Shown in pieces: positions 27,567 through 37,113 of a stretch of 64,000 nucleotides of DNA. The DNA comes from Clostridia bacterium. GTDB taxonomy: Bacteria > Bacillota > Clostridia > Christensenellales > Aristaeellaceae. A program made the position numbers and the translations under genes. The stretch lies in contig JAFROK010000001.1 of the NCBI GenBank assembly GCA_017429695.1, forward strand, positions 21,725 through 85,724, in the 5' to 3' direction. Position 1 is the stretch's first letter; each line of letters begins with the position of its first letter. Below the pieces are notes generated by a model. It was not told where the DNA came from. It saw only the letters and a list, made by a program, of their open reading frames with translations, and made no database searches.

Positions 27567-28719
27567 TCTGAAGCAGGCAGACAGCCTGGGAGGAGATGCC
27601 TTCCTGGCGGCCTTCGAAACCGAGTTTTTCGGTGGTGGTGGCCTTGACGCTGATTGCTTCTTCGCTGCAGCCTACCGCTTCGGCGATATTTTTCCGCATC
27701 TGCGGAATATAGGGCAGGAGTTTCGGCTTCTGGGCCACAATCGTCACATCTGCATTTACCAGGTGATATCCGGACTGCTGAAGCAATTCAGCGGTCTTTT
27801 TCAGCAGCAGGATGGATGAAATGCCCTTATACTGCGGATCGGTATCCGGAAAATGTTTGCCGATATCGCCCATGGCCGCGGCGCCGAGCATGGCGTCCAT
27901 CAGCGCGTGCAGGGCGACGTCCGCGTCGCTGTGGCCGAGGAGGCCCAGGTCCCACGGGATTTCCACCCCGCAGAGGATCAGCTTCCGGCCTTCCGTGAGG
28001 CGGTGCACATCATAGCCTGTGCCGATACGCAGGGAGGGGATATCCTGATTCAGCAGCCTTTCCGCGTTCATATAATCCTCCGGAGTGGTCAGTTTGACAT
28101 TCCGGACTGCACCGGGCACGGTATGCACGGTGAAACCGGCATGTTCCATAATAGACGCGTCATCCGTGACTTCAAAGCCTTCCGCCATGGCAGAAAGGGA
28201 CGCCTGCAAAAGGTCTGACGCGACAAATCCCTGCGGCGTCTGGATTTCATACAGGGAAGCACGGGGCAGGGTTTCGGTGATGCAGCCGGAGGCGTCGCAC
28301 AGCTTGAAGGTGCTGACAGCCGGAACGGCAGGCACGCCGGAACCGAATTCCCGGCAGGAGGCCAGTACCCGGCGGATCAGGTCCGGTTCCACCATACAGC
28401 GGGCCGCGTCATGGACCAGGACGAGGTCATCCGGTCCCCATGAAACAGACTTCAGTCCGTTCAGAACAGACTCCTGTCGCGTGGCGCCGCCGGACACCAG
28501 GCGGACCGGGAAAGAAACCGCCGCCAGGTCCGCTTCCTGCCGGATGCGGGCTTCATCCTCCGGGCGGACGGACAGGATCATTTCGTCGATCAGCCCGTCA
28601 AAGGCCTCGATGCTGCGGCGGATGACCGTTTTTCCGGCCAGGGGCAGCAGGATTTTATTGATACCGGCGTTCATGCGGCTGCCGGAGCCGCCGCAGGCCG
28701 TAATGACAATCGTCTTCAT
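27559..28719 (-). CDS. ispDF: Bifunctional IspD/IspF isoprenoid enzyme
   Basis: 386 residues. Residues 1-225 are IspD, which makes CDP-methylerythritol ([40 protein letters not shown]). Residues 228-386 are IspF, which makes the cyclodiphosphate ([30 protein letters not shown], with the zinc-binding Asp and His). The fusion is known in some bacteria and here is in frame with no linker gap. It is the last gene of the spoVB-mazG-hup-rqcP-ispDF block and overlaps rqcP by ATGA. It shows this cell uses the MEP pathway. Confidence 0.95.
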   Translation of the reverse strand: MKTIVITACGGSGSRMNAGINKILLPLAGKTVIRRSIEAFDGLIDEMILSVRPEDEARIRQEADLAAVSFPVRLVSGGATRQESVLNGLKSVSWGPDDLVLVHDAARCMVEPDLIRRVLASCREFGSGVPAVPAVSTFKLCDASGCITETLPRASLYEIQTPQGFVASDLLQASLSAMAEGFEVTDDASIMEHAGFTVHTVPGAVRNVKLTTPEDYMNAERLLNQDIPSLRIGTGYDVHRLTEGRKLILCGVEIPWDLGLLGHSDADVALHALMDAMLGAAAMGDIGKHFPDTDPQYKGISSILLLKKTAELLQQSGYHLVNADVTIVAQKPKLLPYIPQMRKNIAEAVGCSEEAISVKATTTEKLGFEGRQEGISSQAVCLLQKK

Positions 28720-28994
28720 TCGATGTTCCGCTCCGTAGCTGCTGCCTCGTCCTCACTGATGACTTTGTACATGGAAGCTGCCTGGTCCTTGCGGACGGTT
28801 TCCGCAATGCTCAGGACTTCATACACGCCCAGGTGCGCGCCGAAACGGATGGAGATCCGGTCCCCGGGCTTGACTTCGGCGCCGGGCTTGGCCACTTTAT
28901 CGTTCAGCATGACCCGGCCGCCGGAGCAGGCTTCATTGGCCACGGTGCGCCGTTTGATAATCCGGGAAACCTTGAGATACTTATCGAGCCGCAT
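28716..28994 (-). CDS. rqcP: S4-domain RNA-binding protein RqcP (YabO/Hsp15 family)
   Basis: 92 residues starting [21 protein letters not shown], an S4 RNA-binding domain. The family member RqcP works with RqcH on stalled 50S subunits to add Ala tails. The position behind mazG and hup matches the yabN-yabO neighbourhood of Bacillus. It overlaps ispDF by ATGA. Confidence 0.9.
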   Translation of the reverse strand: MRLDKYLKVSRIIKRRTVANEACSGGRVMLNDKVAKPGAEVKPGDRISIRFGAHLGVYEVLSIAETVRKDQAASMYKVISEDEAAATERNIE

Positions 28995-29004
28995 ATTTCA
29001 CCTC

Positions 29005-29040
29005 AAAAAAAACGAGCCCGCAGGAAATCTTCCTGCGGGC
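29005..29040 (-). terminator. Terminator of hup
   Basis: GCCCGCAGGAA (29016-29026) and TTCCTGCGGGC (29030-29040) form an 11-bp stem; on the minus strand TCG and a run of eight T follow. Confidence 0.88.
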
Positions 29041-29051
29041 GGAATGTTGAA

Positions 29052-29351
29052 TTACTTCTTGCCCTTTTTCTTGGCAGGAGTGTTGACCTTATCCTTCAGG
29101 GCTTTGCCGGCCTTGAAAGCGGGGGCCTTGGAAGCAGCGATCTTGATTTCAGCGCCGGTCCGCGGATTGCGGGCAACGCGGGCGGGGCGATCCTTCACTT
29201 CGAAGGTGCCGAAGCCGATCAGCTGAACTTTGTCGCCCTTGGCCAGGGTATCACTGATAACGTCGACGAAGCCGTTCAGGGCCTTCTCAGCGTCTTTCTT
29301 GGAAAATTCAGCTTTCGCAGCCAGCGCGGCAACCAGTTCACTCTTGTTCAT
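29052..29351 (-). CDS. hup: HU-family DNA-binding protein
   Basis: 99 residues: [25 protein letters not shown], then [23 protein letters not shown] (the beta-arm) and a Lys-rich tail TPAKKKGKK. This is the abundant nucleoid protein HU. The basic tail is longer than in Bacillus HBsu. It lies between mazG and rqcP as in other Firmicutes, and is closed by a strong terminator. Confidence 0.96.
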   Translation of the reverse strand: MNKSELVAALAAKAEFSKKDAEKALNGFVDVISDTLAKGDKVQLIGFGTFEVKDRPARVARNPRTGAEIKIAASKAPAFKAGKALKDKVNTPAKKKGKK

Positions 29352-29415
29352 GGGATTTCCTCCTTCTTAATTTCATGCGTTGCATGAATGTAAAAATGCA
29401 TGTCAAAGAAAAAAC

Positions 29416-30852
29416 CTATTCAATTTCCTCTCCAACATGCTTTAAGTATACACAGAGTTCCGGGAAAGTCAAGCTTTCAGGCGATTTTTCTGTAAAAAAT
29501 CCTTTTTTTTCAAGGGATGCGAAGCTTTTTTTGAAACGGTCCACGGTTTTATGCAGGATAATTTCCGCGTCCCGGCCCTTCAGATGGCACAGGTAGGTGC
29601 ACAGGAACAGCAGGGAACCCATATTTTCATCGCTGAAAGCACCGCCTGAGGCGGCAAAGCCCTCTGCCAGGTCCCGGATTCTTTCCGCCGGGGCCTCGGG
29701 ATCGCAGCGCCAGGCAGGCTGCTGCATAGCCTTTTTGTTGACCTTAATCGCGTATTTCAGGGACGGCAGGGCGGGGGATACGTCGTTCAGGCTTTCACTG
29801 ACAGTTTTGCTGCCGGTTTCCGCTCGCTTGATTGTTTCCCACTGGTCGGCCACTTCCTGGGAGGAACCGAAATGCGCTGAGCCGAAAACATGCGGATGGC
29901 GCTGGATCATCTTGGCGCAGATGTGGCTGATGACATCGTCCATGGTAAATTCATCAAAGGCCTTCCCGATGGAGGCATGGAACACAATCTGGAACAGCAG
30001 GTCGCCCAGTTCATCCGCCATGTGGTCCGGATCGCCTTCGTCCATCGCGATAACGGATTCCCAGGCTTCCTCCACCATATAGGGCTGCAGGGATTCATGG
30101 GTCTGGATTTTGTCCCAGGGGCAGCCGTCCGGCGCCCTCAGGCGCTCCATTATCGCCTGCAGGTCCCGCATGGTATAGCGGGAACGGTGCATGAAATCCA
30201 CTGCCGGCAGGAGCAGGGCAGTCATATGGTCGTATTTTTTCTGCCGGTCGAGCTCGAAGAGCGGAAGCTTTTTCGGATTGCCGGATTCCTGCAGGAGCCA
30301 GGTATCGGCCTCATCATCCAGCAGGGCGGAGAGGAAAACCTTCAGGTCCCCGGCCAGGATTTCCCGGTCGATTTCCGTGACCAGGACCGTTTCGCCGGGA
30401 TCATAGAAGGATGTCAGCAGTTCCGTTGCGGATACGATGCGCACGTTGCCGGCGGGGAAAACGCCGCGGCAGCGGGAAAGATAGAAATCGGCATAGGAGA
30501 AGCCGGGAATGACCGTGATCTCCGCGCCTTCCGGCCGGCGGGCATAAAGGAGATCCACCGTATGGTCGGTCAGCAGGTCCGGAACGGCATATACCGGATG
30601 TTTCGCGCCGGATGCAAGGGACCAGACCCGGTCCGCAATCTGCGCGGACAGGGTGTCGAAATCCTCACACTGTTCATAGGCGTCATCCAGGGAAGTCCAG
30701 GCAATATTCTGCTCACCCAGCCAGGAAACAAGGGGATGGTGGTCCGTCCGCAACAGCAGGAGGCCGGCAGCGCGGATCGCATCCGCCGTGGCGCTGTTCA
30801 GCAGGGCGGGATCCCCCGGACCGATGGAAACAATTGTCAGCCTGGTTTTCAT
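29416..30852 (-). CDS. mazG: MazG nucleotide pyrophosphohydrolase with N-terminal methylase-like domain
   Basis: 478 residues with the YabN layout. Residues 1-225 are a tetrapyrrole-methylase-like domain (TIVSIGPGDPALLNSA, VIPGFSYADFYLSRC). The rest are MazG domains with LRAPDGCPWDKIQTHESLQPYM and the metal-binding EEAWE...DELGDLLFQIVFHA. MazG hydrolyses NTPs and alarmones or damaged nucleotides. ATGA overlap joins it to spoVB. Confidence 0.93.
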   Translation of the reverse strand: MKTRLTIVSIGPGDPALLNSATADAIRAAGLLLLRTDHHPLVSWLGEQNIAWTSLDDAYEQCEDFDTLSAQIADRVWSLASGAKHPVYAVPDLLTDHTVDLLYARRPEGAEITVIPGFSYADFYLSRCRGVFPAGNVRIVSATELLTSFYDPGETVLVTEIDREILAGDLKVFLSALLDDEADTWLLQESGNPKKLPLFELDRQKKYDHMTALLLPAVDFMHRSRYTMRDLQAIMERLRAPDGCPWDKIQTHESLQPYMVEEAWESVIAMDEGDPDHMADELGDLLFQIVFHASIGKAFDEFTMDDVISHICAKMIQRHPHVFGSAHFGSSQEVADQWETIKRAETGSKTVSESLNDVSPALPSLKYAIKVNKKAMQQPAWRCDPEAPAERIRDLAEGFAASGGAFSDENMGSLLFLCTYLCHLKGRDAEIILHKTVDRFKKSFASLEKKGFFTEKSPESLTFPELCVYLKHVGEEIE

Positions 30853-32444
30853 GAAGCCTTTTTCCTCCTGGACAGGGCCCGGATGTCATCTTTGGTGACC
30901 GCTTTGAGCAGGTAAGCGGCGGCGCCGAAAACAATCACACCGGCAATGACGCAGATGATCGTGGCAATCCGTCCGCCGGGCAGGATTTTTTTCAGCAGCC
31001 AGACCGCGGCGCCCATCACCGCGGCGGCCAGCCCGGGACGGACTACCCAATCCATCCAGTTGAATTTCATTTCCGCATAGCGGCACACATAGATCATATT
31101 GATGATCATGACAATGCCGTAGCAAGCGATAGAAGCATAAGGCCCGCCGTGGATATCAATCCCGGGCGTGCCGATGAGGATGAAGTTGAGGATGATTTTT
31201 ACGGCAACGCCGGCCATCATCGTATACATCGGGATCTTCTGCTTCCGGAGGCCCTGCAGGATGCTGCTGGTGGCCTGGACGGCTGTGAAGAGCACCACCG
31301 TCATGGCGGAGAAGGTCAGCAGTTCCGCCGCCAGGTTGATTTTTTCGTTGGTGAAGACGTTGTCATAGAAGAACGCGACAATGGGCCGGGCCAGGATGCT
31401 CATGCCGACAGAGCAGGGAAAACCGATCAGGAACGCGTAGCGCATGCCGGTGTGGCTTTCGCGGCGGACGCCGTCCATATCATGCACGGCAAAGCGGGCG
31501 GATACGCCCGGGACCAGGCTGATGGAAATGGCCAGCGCAAGGGCCGTGGGGATATTGATGAGGCGGATGACCACGCTGGTGAACACGCCGTAGGCATTTT
31601 CAGCCGCTTCCTGGCTGAGGCCAGCCACCACCATGCGTTTGACCATCATGGCGGAATCAATGAACTGGGAAAGGGGAATGATGCAGGCGCTGACGGTGAT
31701 CGGCACGGCAATAATGACCAGCCGGCGGAGCAGTTCCTTGGTGGACCATGGGCTTTCATCCGGATCCTGGGGCAAGGCGTTGAATTCACCCTTCTTCCGG
31801 TGGTAGCGGATGATCATATAGACCATGGCGATGATTTCCGCCGCGGTGATGCCGAACAGGGCGCCGGCAGCCGCGATTTCCAGGCTGTTGTATACCTTGA
31901 CGCCGATATAGGCCAGCGGCAGGGAAATGATGACCTTGCCGATCTGCTCAATGAGCTGGGAAACCGCCGTGGGCACCATGTTCTGCTGCCCCTGGAACAG
32001 GCCGCGGAAGGCGGAAAGCACACAGACGATCATTACGCATGGCGCGATGGCGTAATATCCGAGGGAGGTTTCCTTTACGCCGACCATTTCACTGAGGGTG
32101 CCGTTCATGAGCACCATGACCAGCGAGAAGAACCCGCCGATGGAGAGCAGCGTAATCAGCGCCGTCCGGAAGGTGTTCCGGGCATTCCGGACATCATTGC
32201 GGGCCAGGAACCCGGCCACCATCCTGGAAACGGCAACGGGAATGCCGGCGCTGGAGATGGTCAGCAGGAGCGTATAGGTCGGATACACCAGGTAGAAGAC
32301 CATGGCGATGCGGCCGCTTTCCACCTCTTCGCTGCTGATCATGTTCAGCGGGATGGAGAACAGCAGGCCGACGACCTTGCAGATGATGCCGGCCAGGCCC
32401 AGGATAGATATTCCCTTGGCGACGGATTTCGCCTTTTCGGACAC
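30849..32444 (-). CDS. spoVB: SpoVB/MurJ-like polysaccharide flippase (MATE/MOP superfamily)
   Basis: 531 residues with about 14 transmembrane helices and the MOP flippase pattern (ISSAGIPVAVSRMVAGFLA, FRGLFQGQQNMVPTAVSQLIEQ, ASSILQGLRKQKIPMY). SpoVB/YabM-type proteins move lipid-linked wall or cortex precursors. It starts at GTG 32444 behind AGGAAG. The synteny with mazG, hup and rqcP supports a YabM/SpoVB ortholog, though sporulation cannot be proven from this window. Confidence 0.88.
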   Translation of the reverse strand: MSEKAKSVAKGISILGLAGIICKVVGLLFSIPLNMISSEEVESGRIAMVFYLVYPTYTLLLTISSAGIPVAVSRMVAGFLARNDVRNARNTFRTALITLLSIGGFFSLVMVLMNGTLSEMVGVKETSLGYYAIAPCVMIVCVLSAFRGLFQGQQNMVPTAVSQLIEQIGKVIISLPLAYIGVKVYNSLEIAAAGALFGITAAEIIAMVYMIIRYHRKKGEFNALPQDPDESPWSTKELLRRLVIIAVPITVSACIIPLSQFIDSAMMVKRMVVAGLSQEAAENAYGVFTSVVIRLINIPTALALAISISLVPGVSARFAVHDMDGVRRESHTGMRYAFLIGFPCSVGMSILARPIVAFFYDNVFTNEKINLAAELLTFSAMTVVLFTAVQATSSILQGLRKQKIPMYTMMAGVAVKIILNFILIGTPGIDIHGGPYASIACYGIVMIINMIYVCRYAEMKFNWMDWVVRPGLAAAVMGAAVWLLKKILPGGRIATIICVIAGVIVFGAAAYLLKAVTKDDIRALSRRKKAS

Positions 32445-32483
32445 TTGATTTCACTTCCTAACAAACAATATCCAAAGGAGGAG

Positions 32484-32514
32484 AAAGAGATCCTTCACTT
32501 CGTTCAGGATGACA
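32484..32514 (+). repeat. Dispersed 31-base repeat, copy C
   Basis: The sequence matches copy B at 19801 in 30 of 31 bases (core TTCACTTCGTTCAGGATGACA). It sits between trkH and spoVB. Confidence 0.85.
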
Positions 32515-32521
32515 ACTGTAA

Positions 32522-33976
32522 TTAGTATTTCCGCCATGCAGAGCGGGTGAAGAGGATAAACATGGGCAGGAGTTCCAGCCGGCCAAAGAGCATCAGGAAA
32601 GAGCAGATGACCTTGCCGAAGATGCTGTAGCCGGCGAAATTCTCCACCGGGCCGACGGCACCGAGGCCGGGACCGACATTGCTGACGCAGGTCAGGGAAG
32701 CGGTCAGGTTGGAAAGCACGTCAAACCGGCCATCCAGGGCCAGCAGGAAGCCGCCCAGCAGCACCAGCGCCACATACATCAGGATAAACTGGGCCACCTG
32801 GCTGACCATACTTTCGTCCACGGCCTTGCCGTCCAGCCGGATGACATCCATCTTTTTCGGATGGCCGGTGGCCAGGACGTTCCGCCGGCTCATCTTGGCC
32901 GCCATATTGATCCGGACGACCTTGATGCCGCCCGCTGTGGAGCCGGCGCAGGAGCCGATGAACATGGTGATGATGATCAGCATATGGGACACGGCCGGCC
33001 ACTGGTTGAAGTCCGCCGTGACAAAGCCCGTTGTGGAGGATACCGAGCAGATCTGGAACATGCCGTAGCGCAGGGAAGTGAAGAAGTTTCCGTACACCGG
33101 CATGTTGAAGAGTGAAATCAGCAGGATAAAGGCCGTCACATAGCAGAAATACCAGCGGAATTCCTCATCCTTATAAAACGCCTTCAGCCGTTCACCGATC
33201 AGCGCCTTGTAATACAGGGCAAAGTTGACGCCGAACATGAACATGAAAACGGAAATGACAATATCGATGGCGACGCTGTCGAAGGCCGCGATGCTCGCGC
33301 CGTAGCAGCTGAAACCGCCGGTGCCGGCGGTGGCCATGGTGTGAACGGCGGACTCATAGGGCGTCATGCCGCAGATCGTCAATGCGACGAACTCGATGGC
33401 CGTCAGGAGAATATAGATCCGATAGAGGATTTTGGCTGTTTTTCCGGTCTGCGGAACGATCTTGCTCAGGGAGGGCCCGGGACTTTCCGCTTTGACCAGA
33501 TGCGCGGTGCGGCCGGTGAGCTTCGGCAGGAGCGCCAGGGTCAGCACCAGGACGCCCATACCGCCGATCCAGTGGGTGGTGGCCCGCCAGAGCATGACGC
33601 CGTGGGGGAAATTTTCAAAATTCGTGACCACGGAAGCACCGGTGGTCGTGAAGCCGGAGACGGCCTCAAAAAACGCGTATTCAAACCGGGGCAGGAAACC
33701 GGACAGCATGAAGGGCAGGGCGCCGCAGACAGACATCAGGATCCAGCCCAGGGCCGTGATGATAAAGCCTTCCTTCAGGCGCAGGTGATCCTTCGGATCG
33801 GGTCGGGGAAGCAGGAGCATCGCCAGGCCCACCGGCGCGATGGCCAGGATGCTCAGGGCCAGCGCGCGGGTATCCCCATCCTGATAGATCAGCGAAACGA
33901 TCAGGGCGGGAAGCATGGCGGCCGCTTCCACCAGCAGGATGGCGCCGAGAACGCGGATAATCAGCTTGCGGTTCAT
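32522..33976 (-). CDS. trkH: Potassium uptake protein TrkH/KtrB
   Basis: 484 residues, a membrane pore of the Trk/Ktr system with four M1-P-M2 repeats. Selectivity-filter-like segments are SGFTTTGASVV, GTGGFSCYG, VSSTTGFVTADF and CVSNVGPGLG. Its partner TrkA overlaps by ATGA directly upstream. It brings K+ in by coupling to Na+ or H+. Confidence 0.93.
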   Translation of the reverse strand: MNRKLIIRVLGAILLVEAAAMLPALIVSLIYQDGDTRALALSILAIAPVGLAMLLLPRPDPKDHLRLKEGFIITALGWILMSVCGALPFMLSGFLPRFEYAFFEAVSGFTTTGASVVTNFENFPHGVMLWRATTHWIGGMGVLVLTLALLPKLTGRTAHLVKAESPGPSLSKIVPQTGKTAKILYRIYILLTAIEFVALTICGMTPYESAVHTMATAGTGGFSCYGASIAAFDSVAIDIVISVFMFMFGVNFALYYKALIGERLKAFYKDEEFRWYFCYVTAFILLISLFNMPVYGNFFTSLRYGMFQICSVSSTTGFVTADFNQWPAVSHMLIIITMFIGSCAGSTAGGIKVVRINMAAKMSRRNVLATGHPKKMDVIRLDGKAVDESMVSQVAQFILMYVALVLLGGFLLALDGRFDVLSNLTASLTCVSNVGPGLGAVGPVENFAGYSIFGKVICSFLMLFGRLELLPMFILFTRSAWRKY

Positions 33977-35337
33977 TTATACAGCACCTCGTTCAGATCG
34001 GAAACGCCGGAATCCCGGGAGATAATGACCACATGGTCGCCTTCCTCAATATGGTCTTTACCGAAGGGAACGATGATCTTTCCTTGGTGCACAATGACGG
34101 AGACCAGGGAACCTTTTCGCATGTGCAGGTCCTTCAGCGGGATGCCGATATACGCGTCGCCTTTGCGGGCGATGAACTCGATGGCTTCGGCCTTGCCGTC
34201 CACCAGGCGGTAGAGGCGCTCGATCCGGGTGCCGTTGCTGTTTTCCCGGGCGCGGGCATAGCGCAGGATCGTTGAACTGGTGATGAACTGCGGGCTGATG
34301 ACCGAATCCAGTCCCAGGTCGTTCAGGATTTCCATATAGGTTGTGCGGCTGTTTTTCGCGATGATTTTCGGCACGCCGCGCCGGGCAGCGTACATGGCGG
34401 TCATCAGGTTTTCCTCGTCCCGGTTGGACAGGGTGACAAAGGCATCCATCTGGGAGATGCCCTGCTCCTCCAGTAGGTCCTGGTCCGTTCCGTCGCCCAG
34501 GATGACATCCACCTTCGGGAGTTGCTCGCTGAGGGAACGGGCTTTCTGTTCGTTGATTTCAAAGAGCGTCACATGGATGCCCATGGGAACGATGAGGCGG
34601 GAAAGATAATAGGAGATCCGGCCGCCGCCCAGGAGCATGACGCTGCGGATTTTCTGCTTGTTGCGGCCGAGATAGCGGAAATATTCCGTGATGCTCATCA
34701 TATCGCCGGAGACGAACACCCGGTCTCCCGGAAGGATCGTGAAATCACCGCCGGGGATCAGTACGGTGCCGTTCCGGTCCACCATGGCATAGAGGATCCG
34801 GGGCAGGGAGGGCACACTGGCGGCCAGGTCCTTCATGGCGATGCCGACGAAGGGGTCGGATTCCAGGGCGCGGAATTCCACCATTTCCACCTGGCCCTTG
34901 GCAAAGGATTCAATGCTGCCGGCAAAGGGATAGCGCAGCAGGCGGCTGATTTCCAGCGCGGTGGCCCGTTCCGGGTTGATGGCTACGTCAATACCGAGTT
35001 CATTCTGCAGGAGCGTCTGGCTCTCGTTGAACTCGGGATCGCGGATCCGGGCAATGGTATACTGGGCGCCCAGGCGTTTGGCAATCAGGCAGGCCAGCAT
35101 GTTGCTTTCGTCGCTCTCCGTGGAGGCAATGACAATATTCGCCTTGTCCACACCGGCTTCCAGCAGCGTCTTCGCGTTGGCGCCGTTGCCCTTCAGGCAG
35201 ATGACATCCAGGGCGCCGGAACAGCGGTCGATGACTTCGCTGCTTTTATCGATCACCGTCACGTCGTGCTCTTCGGACGTCAGATGTTCCGCGAGCGCAT
35301 AGCCGACCTTGCCGGCTCCGATGACAATAATCCGCAT
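33973..35337 (-). CDS. trkA: Trk system regulatory subunit TrkA
   Basis: 454 residues with two RCK repeats: RIIVIGAGKVGYALAEHL (NAD-binding Rossmann start) and a second, less perfect one (SVMLLGGGRISYYLSRL), each followed by a TrkA-C domain. It is the cytosolic gating subunit for the trkH pore. ATG 35337 has GGAGGAGG. Confidence 0.94.
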   Translation of the reverse strand: MRIIVIGAGKVGYALAEHLTSEEHDVTVIDKSSEVIDRCSGALDVICLKGNGANAKTLLEAGVDKANIVIASTESDESNMLACLIAKRLGAQYTIARIRDPEFNESQTLLQNELGIDVAINPERATALEISRLLRYPFAGSIESFAKGQVEMVEFRALESDPFVGIAMKDLAASVPSLPRILYAMVDRNGTVLIPGGDFTILPGDRVFVSGDMMSITEYFRYLGRNKQKIRSVMLLGGGRISYYLSRLIVPMGIHVTLFEINEQKARSLSEQLPKVDVILGDGTDQDLLEEQGISQMDAFVTLSNRDEENLMTAMYAARRGVPKIIAKNSRTTYMEILNDLGLDSVISPQFITSSTILRYARARENSNGTRIERLYRLVDGKAEAIEFIARKGDAYIGIPLKDLHMRKGSLVSVIVHQGKIIVPFGKDHIEEGDHVVIISRDSGVSDLNEVLYK

Positions 35338-35423
35338 GGGATCCTCCTCCGTGAAAAAACAAAATCAAATTATTTTACCACTAAAGGCCGGAGAATAAAA
35401 GATGCAAAATTCCCCGAAACCGG

Positions 35424-35452
35424 TTGCGCCGGCACGCCGCAGCCGGTATAAT
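35424..35452 (+). promoter_or_regulatory. Promoter of the GH5 endoglucanase gene
   Basis: TTGCGC (35424-35429), 17-base spacer, TATAAT (35447-35452), 35 bases before the ATG. Confidence 0.65.
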
Positions 35453-35486
35453 GAAACCATCAAAACGAAAGGCAGAAAGCTGAACA

Positions 35487-36716
35487 ATGAAGAAAACAAT
35501 CGCCCTCCTCTGCGTCCTGCTGATGATGCTGGCGGCAGTATCCTCCTGCATGGCCGAAGCCGCGGAAAACCTGAATGAGATCACGATTCCCGTCATCGAA
35601 GCCATGAAGCGGTTCGAACTGCCGGACAACGAGGCGCTCCGTTTTGTGAAGGATATGAAGACCGGCTGGGACCTGGGCAACACCTTTGACGCCTATGATG
35701 ACCAGGGCTGGTTCAAAGGTTCGGAACCCGGGATGGAAACCGCCTGGCACGGCGACAAAACGACCCGGGAGCTGATCGCGGCCATCCGGGAAGCCGGTTT
35801 TATGACGGTCCGGATTTCGGTCAGCTGGCACAATCACATGGACGAAAATAACATCATCCATCCTGACTGGCTGGCCCGGGTGAAGGAAGTGGCCGGCTGG
35901 GTTGTGGATGAAGGCATGTACGCGATTATCAACGTGCATCACGACAACACGCCCAACAAGAAAAACCATTATTTCTATCCGGATTCGGCGCATTACGAAC
36001 AGTCCGCGGCTTATCTCGGAGCGATCTGGCAGCAGATGGCGGACGCGTTTGCGGAATTTGACGATCATGTGATCCTGGAATCCATGAACGAGCCGCGGCT
36101 GGTAGATACCGGATATGAATGGAACTTCTCGGAAACATCCGCTGAATGCCGGGACGCGGCGGAATGCATCAACAAGCTGAACCAGCTGTTTGTGGATACG
36201 GTCCGCGCTACCGGCGGGAACAACGCCACCCGGTACCTGCTGGTGCCCGGCTACTGCGCCAGCCCCTACGGGGCGACGAACCAATATTTCCGCCTTCCGG
36301 AAGACACGGCGGACAACCGGATCATCATTGAAGTGCATGCCTACACGCCATACAATTTTGCCCTGAACCAGGGTGATGGCAATTACGCGGACTTTGACCC
36401 GGATGAAACCAAGAAGATCCAGGAAATCGCCCAGTTCATGAACGACTTGTATAAAAAGTATACATCCCAGGGCATCCCGGTTGTCATTGACGAGTATGGC
36501 GCCATGGAGAAAAAGGGCAACCTGCAGGACCGGGTCAACTGGGCTGCCTATTATGTCTGCGCCGCCAGCGCCCGGGGCATGACCTGCTGCTGGTGGGACA
36601 ACAACGCTTTTACCGGAAACGGCGAGCGCTTCGGCATTATCAACCGGAAAACAGCGGAATGGAAATATCCCGAGATCGTGGAAGCGATCATGGCCAACTG
36701 CATGTTCAACCGCTGA
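35487..36716 (+). CDS. Secreted GH5 endoglucanase (cellulase)
   Basis: 409 residues with a signal peptide (1-23). The GH5 barrel follows: MKTGWDLGNTFDAY, VRISVSWHNHM, AIINVHHDNT, acid/base Glu in LESMNEPRLV, VEVHAYTPY and nucleophile Glu in VVIDEYGAM. The order fits subfamily GH5_4-type endoglucanases acting on beta-1,4-glucan or xyloglucan. There is no carbohydrate-binding or dockerin domain. It supports a plant-fibre habitat. Single gene. Confidence 0.92.
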   Translation: MKKTIALLCVLLMMLAAVSSCMAEAAENLNEITIPVIEAMKRFELPDNEALRFVKDMKTGWDLGNTFDAYDDQGWFKGSEPGMETAWHGDKTTRELIAAIREAGFMTVRISVSWHNHMDENNIIHPDWLARVKEVAGWVVDEGMYAIINVHHDNTPNKKNHYFYPDSAHYEQSAAYLGAIWQQMADAFAEFDDHVILESMNEPRLVDTGYEWNFSETSAECRDAAECINKLNQLFVDTVRATGGNNATRYLLVPGYCASPYGATNQYFRLPEDTADNRIIIEVHAYTPYNFALNQGDGNYADFDPDETKKIQEIAQFMNDLYKKYTSQGIPVVIDEYGAMEKKGNLQDRVNWAAYYVCAASARGMTCCWWDNNAFTGNGERFGIINRKTAEWKYPEIVEAIMANCMFNR

Positions 36717-36734
36717 GAAAAAGCAAATCAGGGA

Positions 36735-36763
36735 TTGAAAAAACCGGAAAGAAAGCGCATAAT
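36735..36763 (+). promoter_or_regulatory. Promoter of the 44-residue membrane peptide gene
   Basis: TTGAAA (36735-36740), 17-base spacer, CATAAT (36758-36763). Confidence 0.5.
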
Positions 36764-36808
36764 AGAGAAGACATCGAACGGATGATTTCCGGACAGGAGT
36801 GATCAGGA

Positions 36809-36943
36809 ATGGAAACTGGAGTAGTCGTCGCCATCGCCGCCGTGCTTTTCATCGCCATCTTCGCGGTGATTATCTGCATCGTTTCCGCGGTCAGCAGCGT
36901 CAGCGGCATCAAGCATACCAACGACGAGGATTCCGAGGCCTGA
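36809..36943 (+). CDS. Small single-helix membrane protein
   Basis: 44 residues, too short for ordinary gene calls. ATG 36809 has AGGAG 10 bases upstream and a promoter at 36735. It is nearly all one hydrophobic helix (VVVAIAAVLFIAIFAVIICI) with an acidic tail ending DEDSEA. A hairpin with T-rich tail follows at 36977. The good promoter, ribosome site and terminator argue it is real; no family is recognised. Confidence 0.6.
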   Translation: METGVVVAIAAVLFIAIFAVIICIVSAVSSVSGIKHTNDEDSEA

Positions 36944-36976
36944 CCTTCCGGCCTCGCTCTGAGATCGGTTTTGTTT

Positions 36977-37006
36977 CCCCGGCAGATACCGGGGATTTTC
37001 CCTTTT
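36977..37006 (+). terminator. Terminator of the small membrane protein gene
   Basis: CCCCGG (36977-36982) and CCGGGG (36989-36994) form the stem, followed by ATTTTCCCTTTTT. Confidence 0.6.
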
Positions 37007-37021
37007 TGGCCCGATCTGTCT

Positions 37022-37051
37022 TTGACGAAGACTTTTCCGGTATGGTATGAT
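37022..37051 (+). promoter_or_regulatory. Promoter before the Nudix genes
   Basis: TTGACG (37022-37027), 18-base spacer, TATGAT (37046-37051). Confidence 0.5.
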
Positions 37052-37113
37052 GGGGACCGGAATAACATAACTACCACGGTGTTCGCTTTTTATTATTTCA
37101 GGGAGATCTGCAT

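Noticed and set aside
29890-32525. Long plus-strand frames opposite mazG and spoVB
   Set aside because: Both minus-strand genes are well conserved; the plus frames are His/Asp/Gly-rich shadows.
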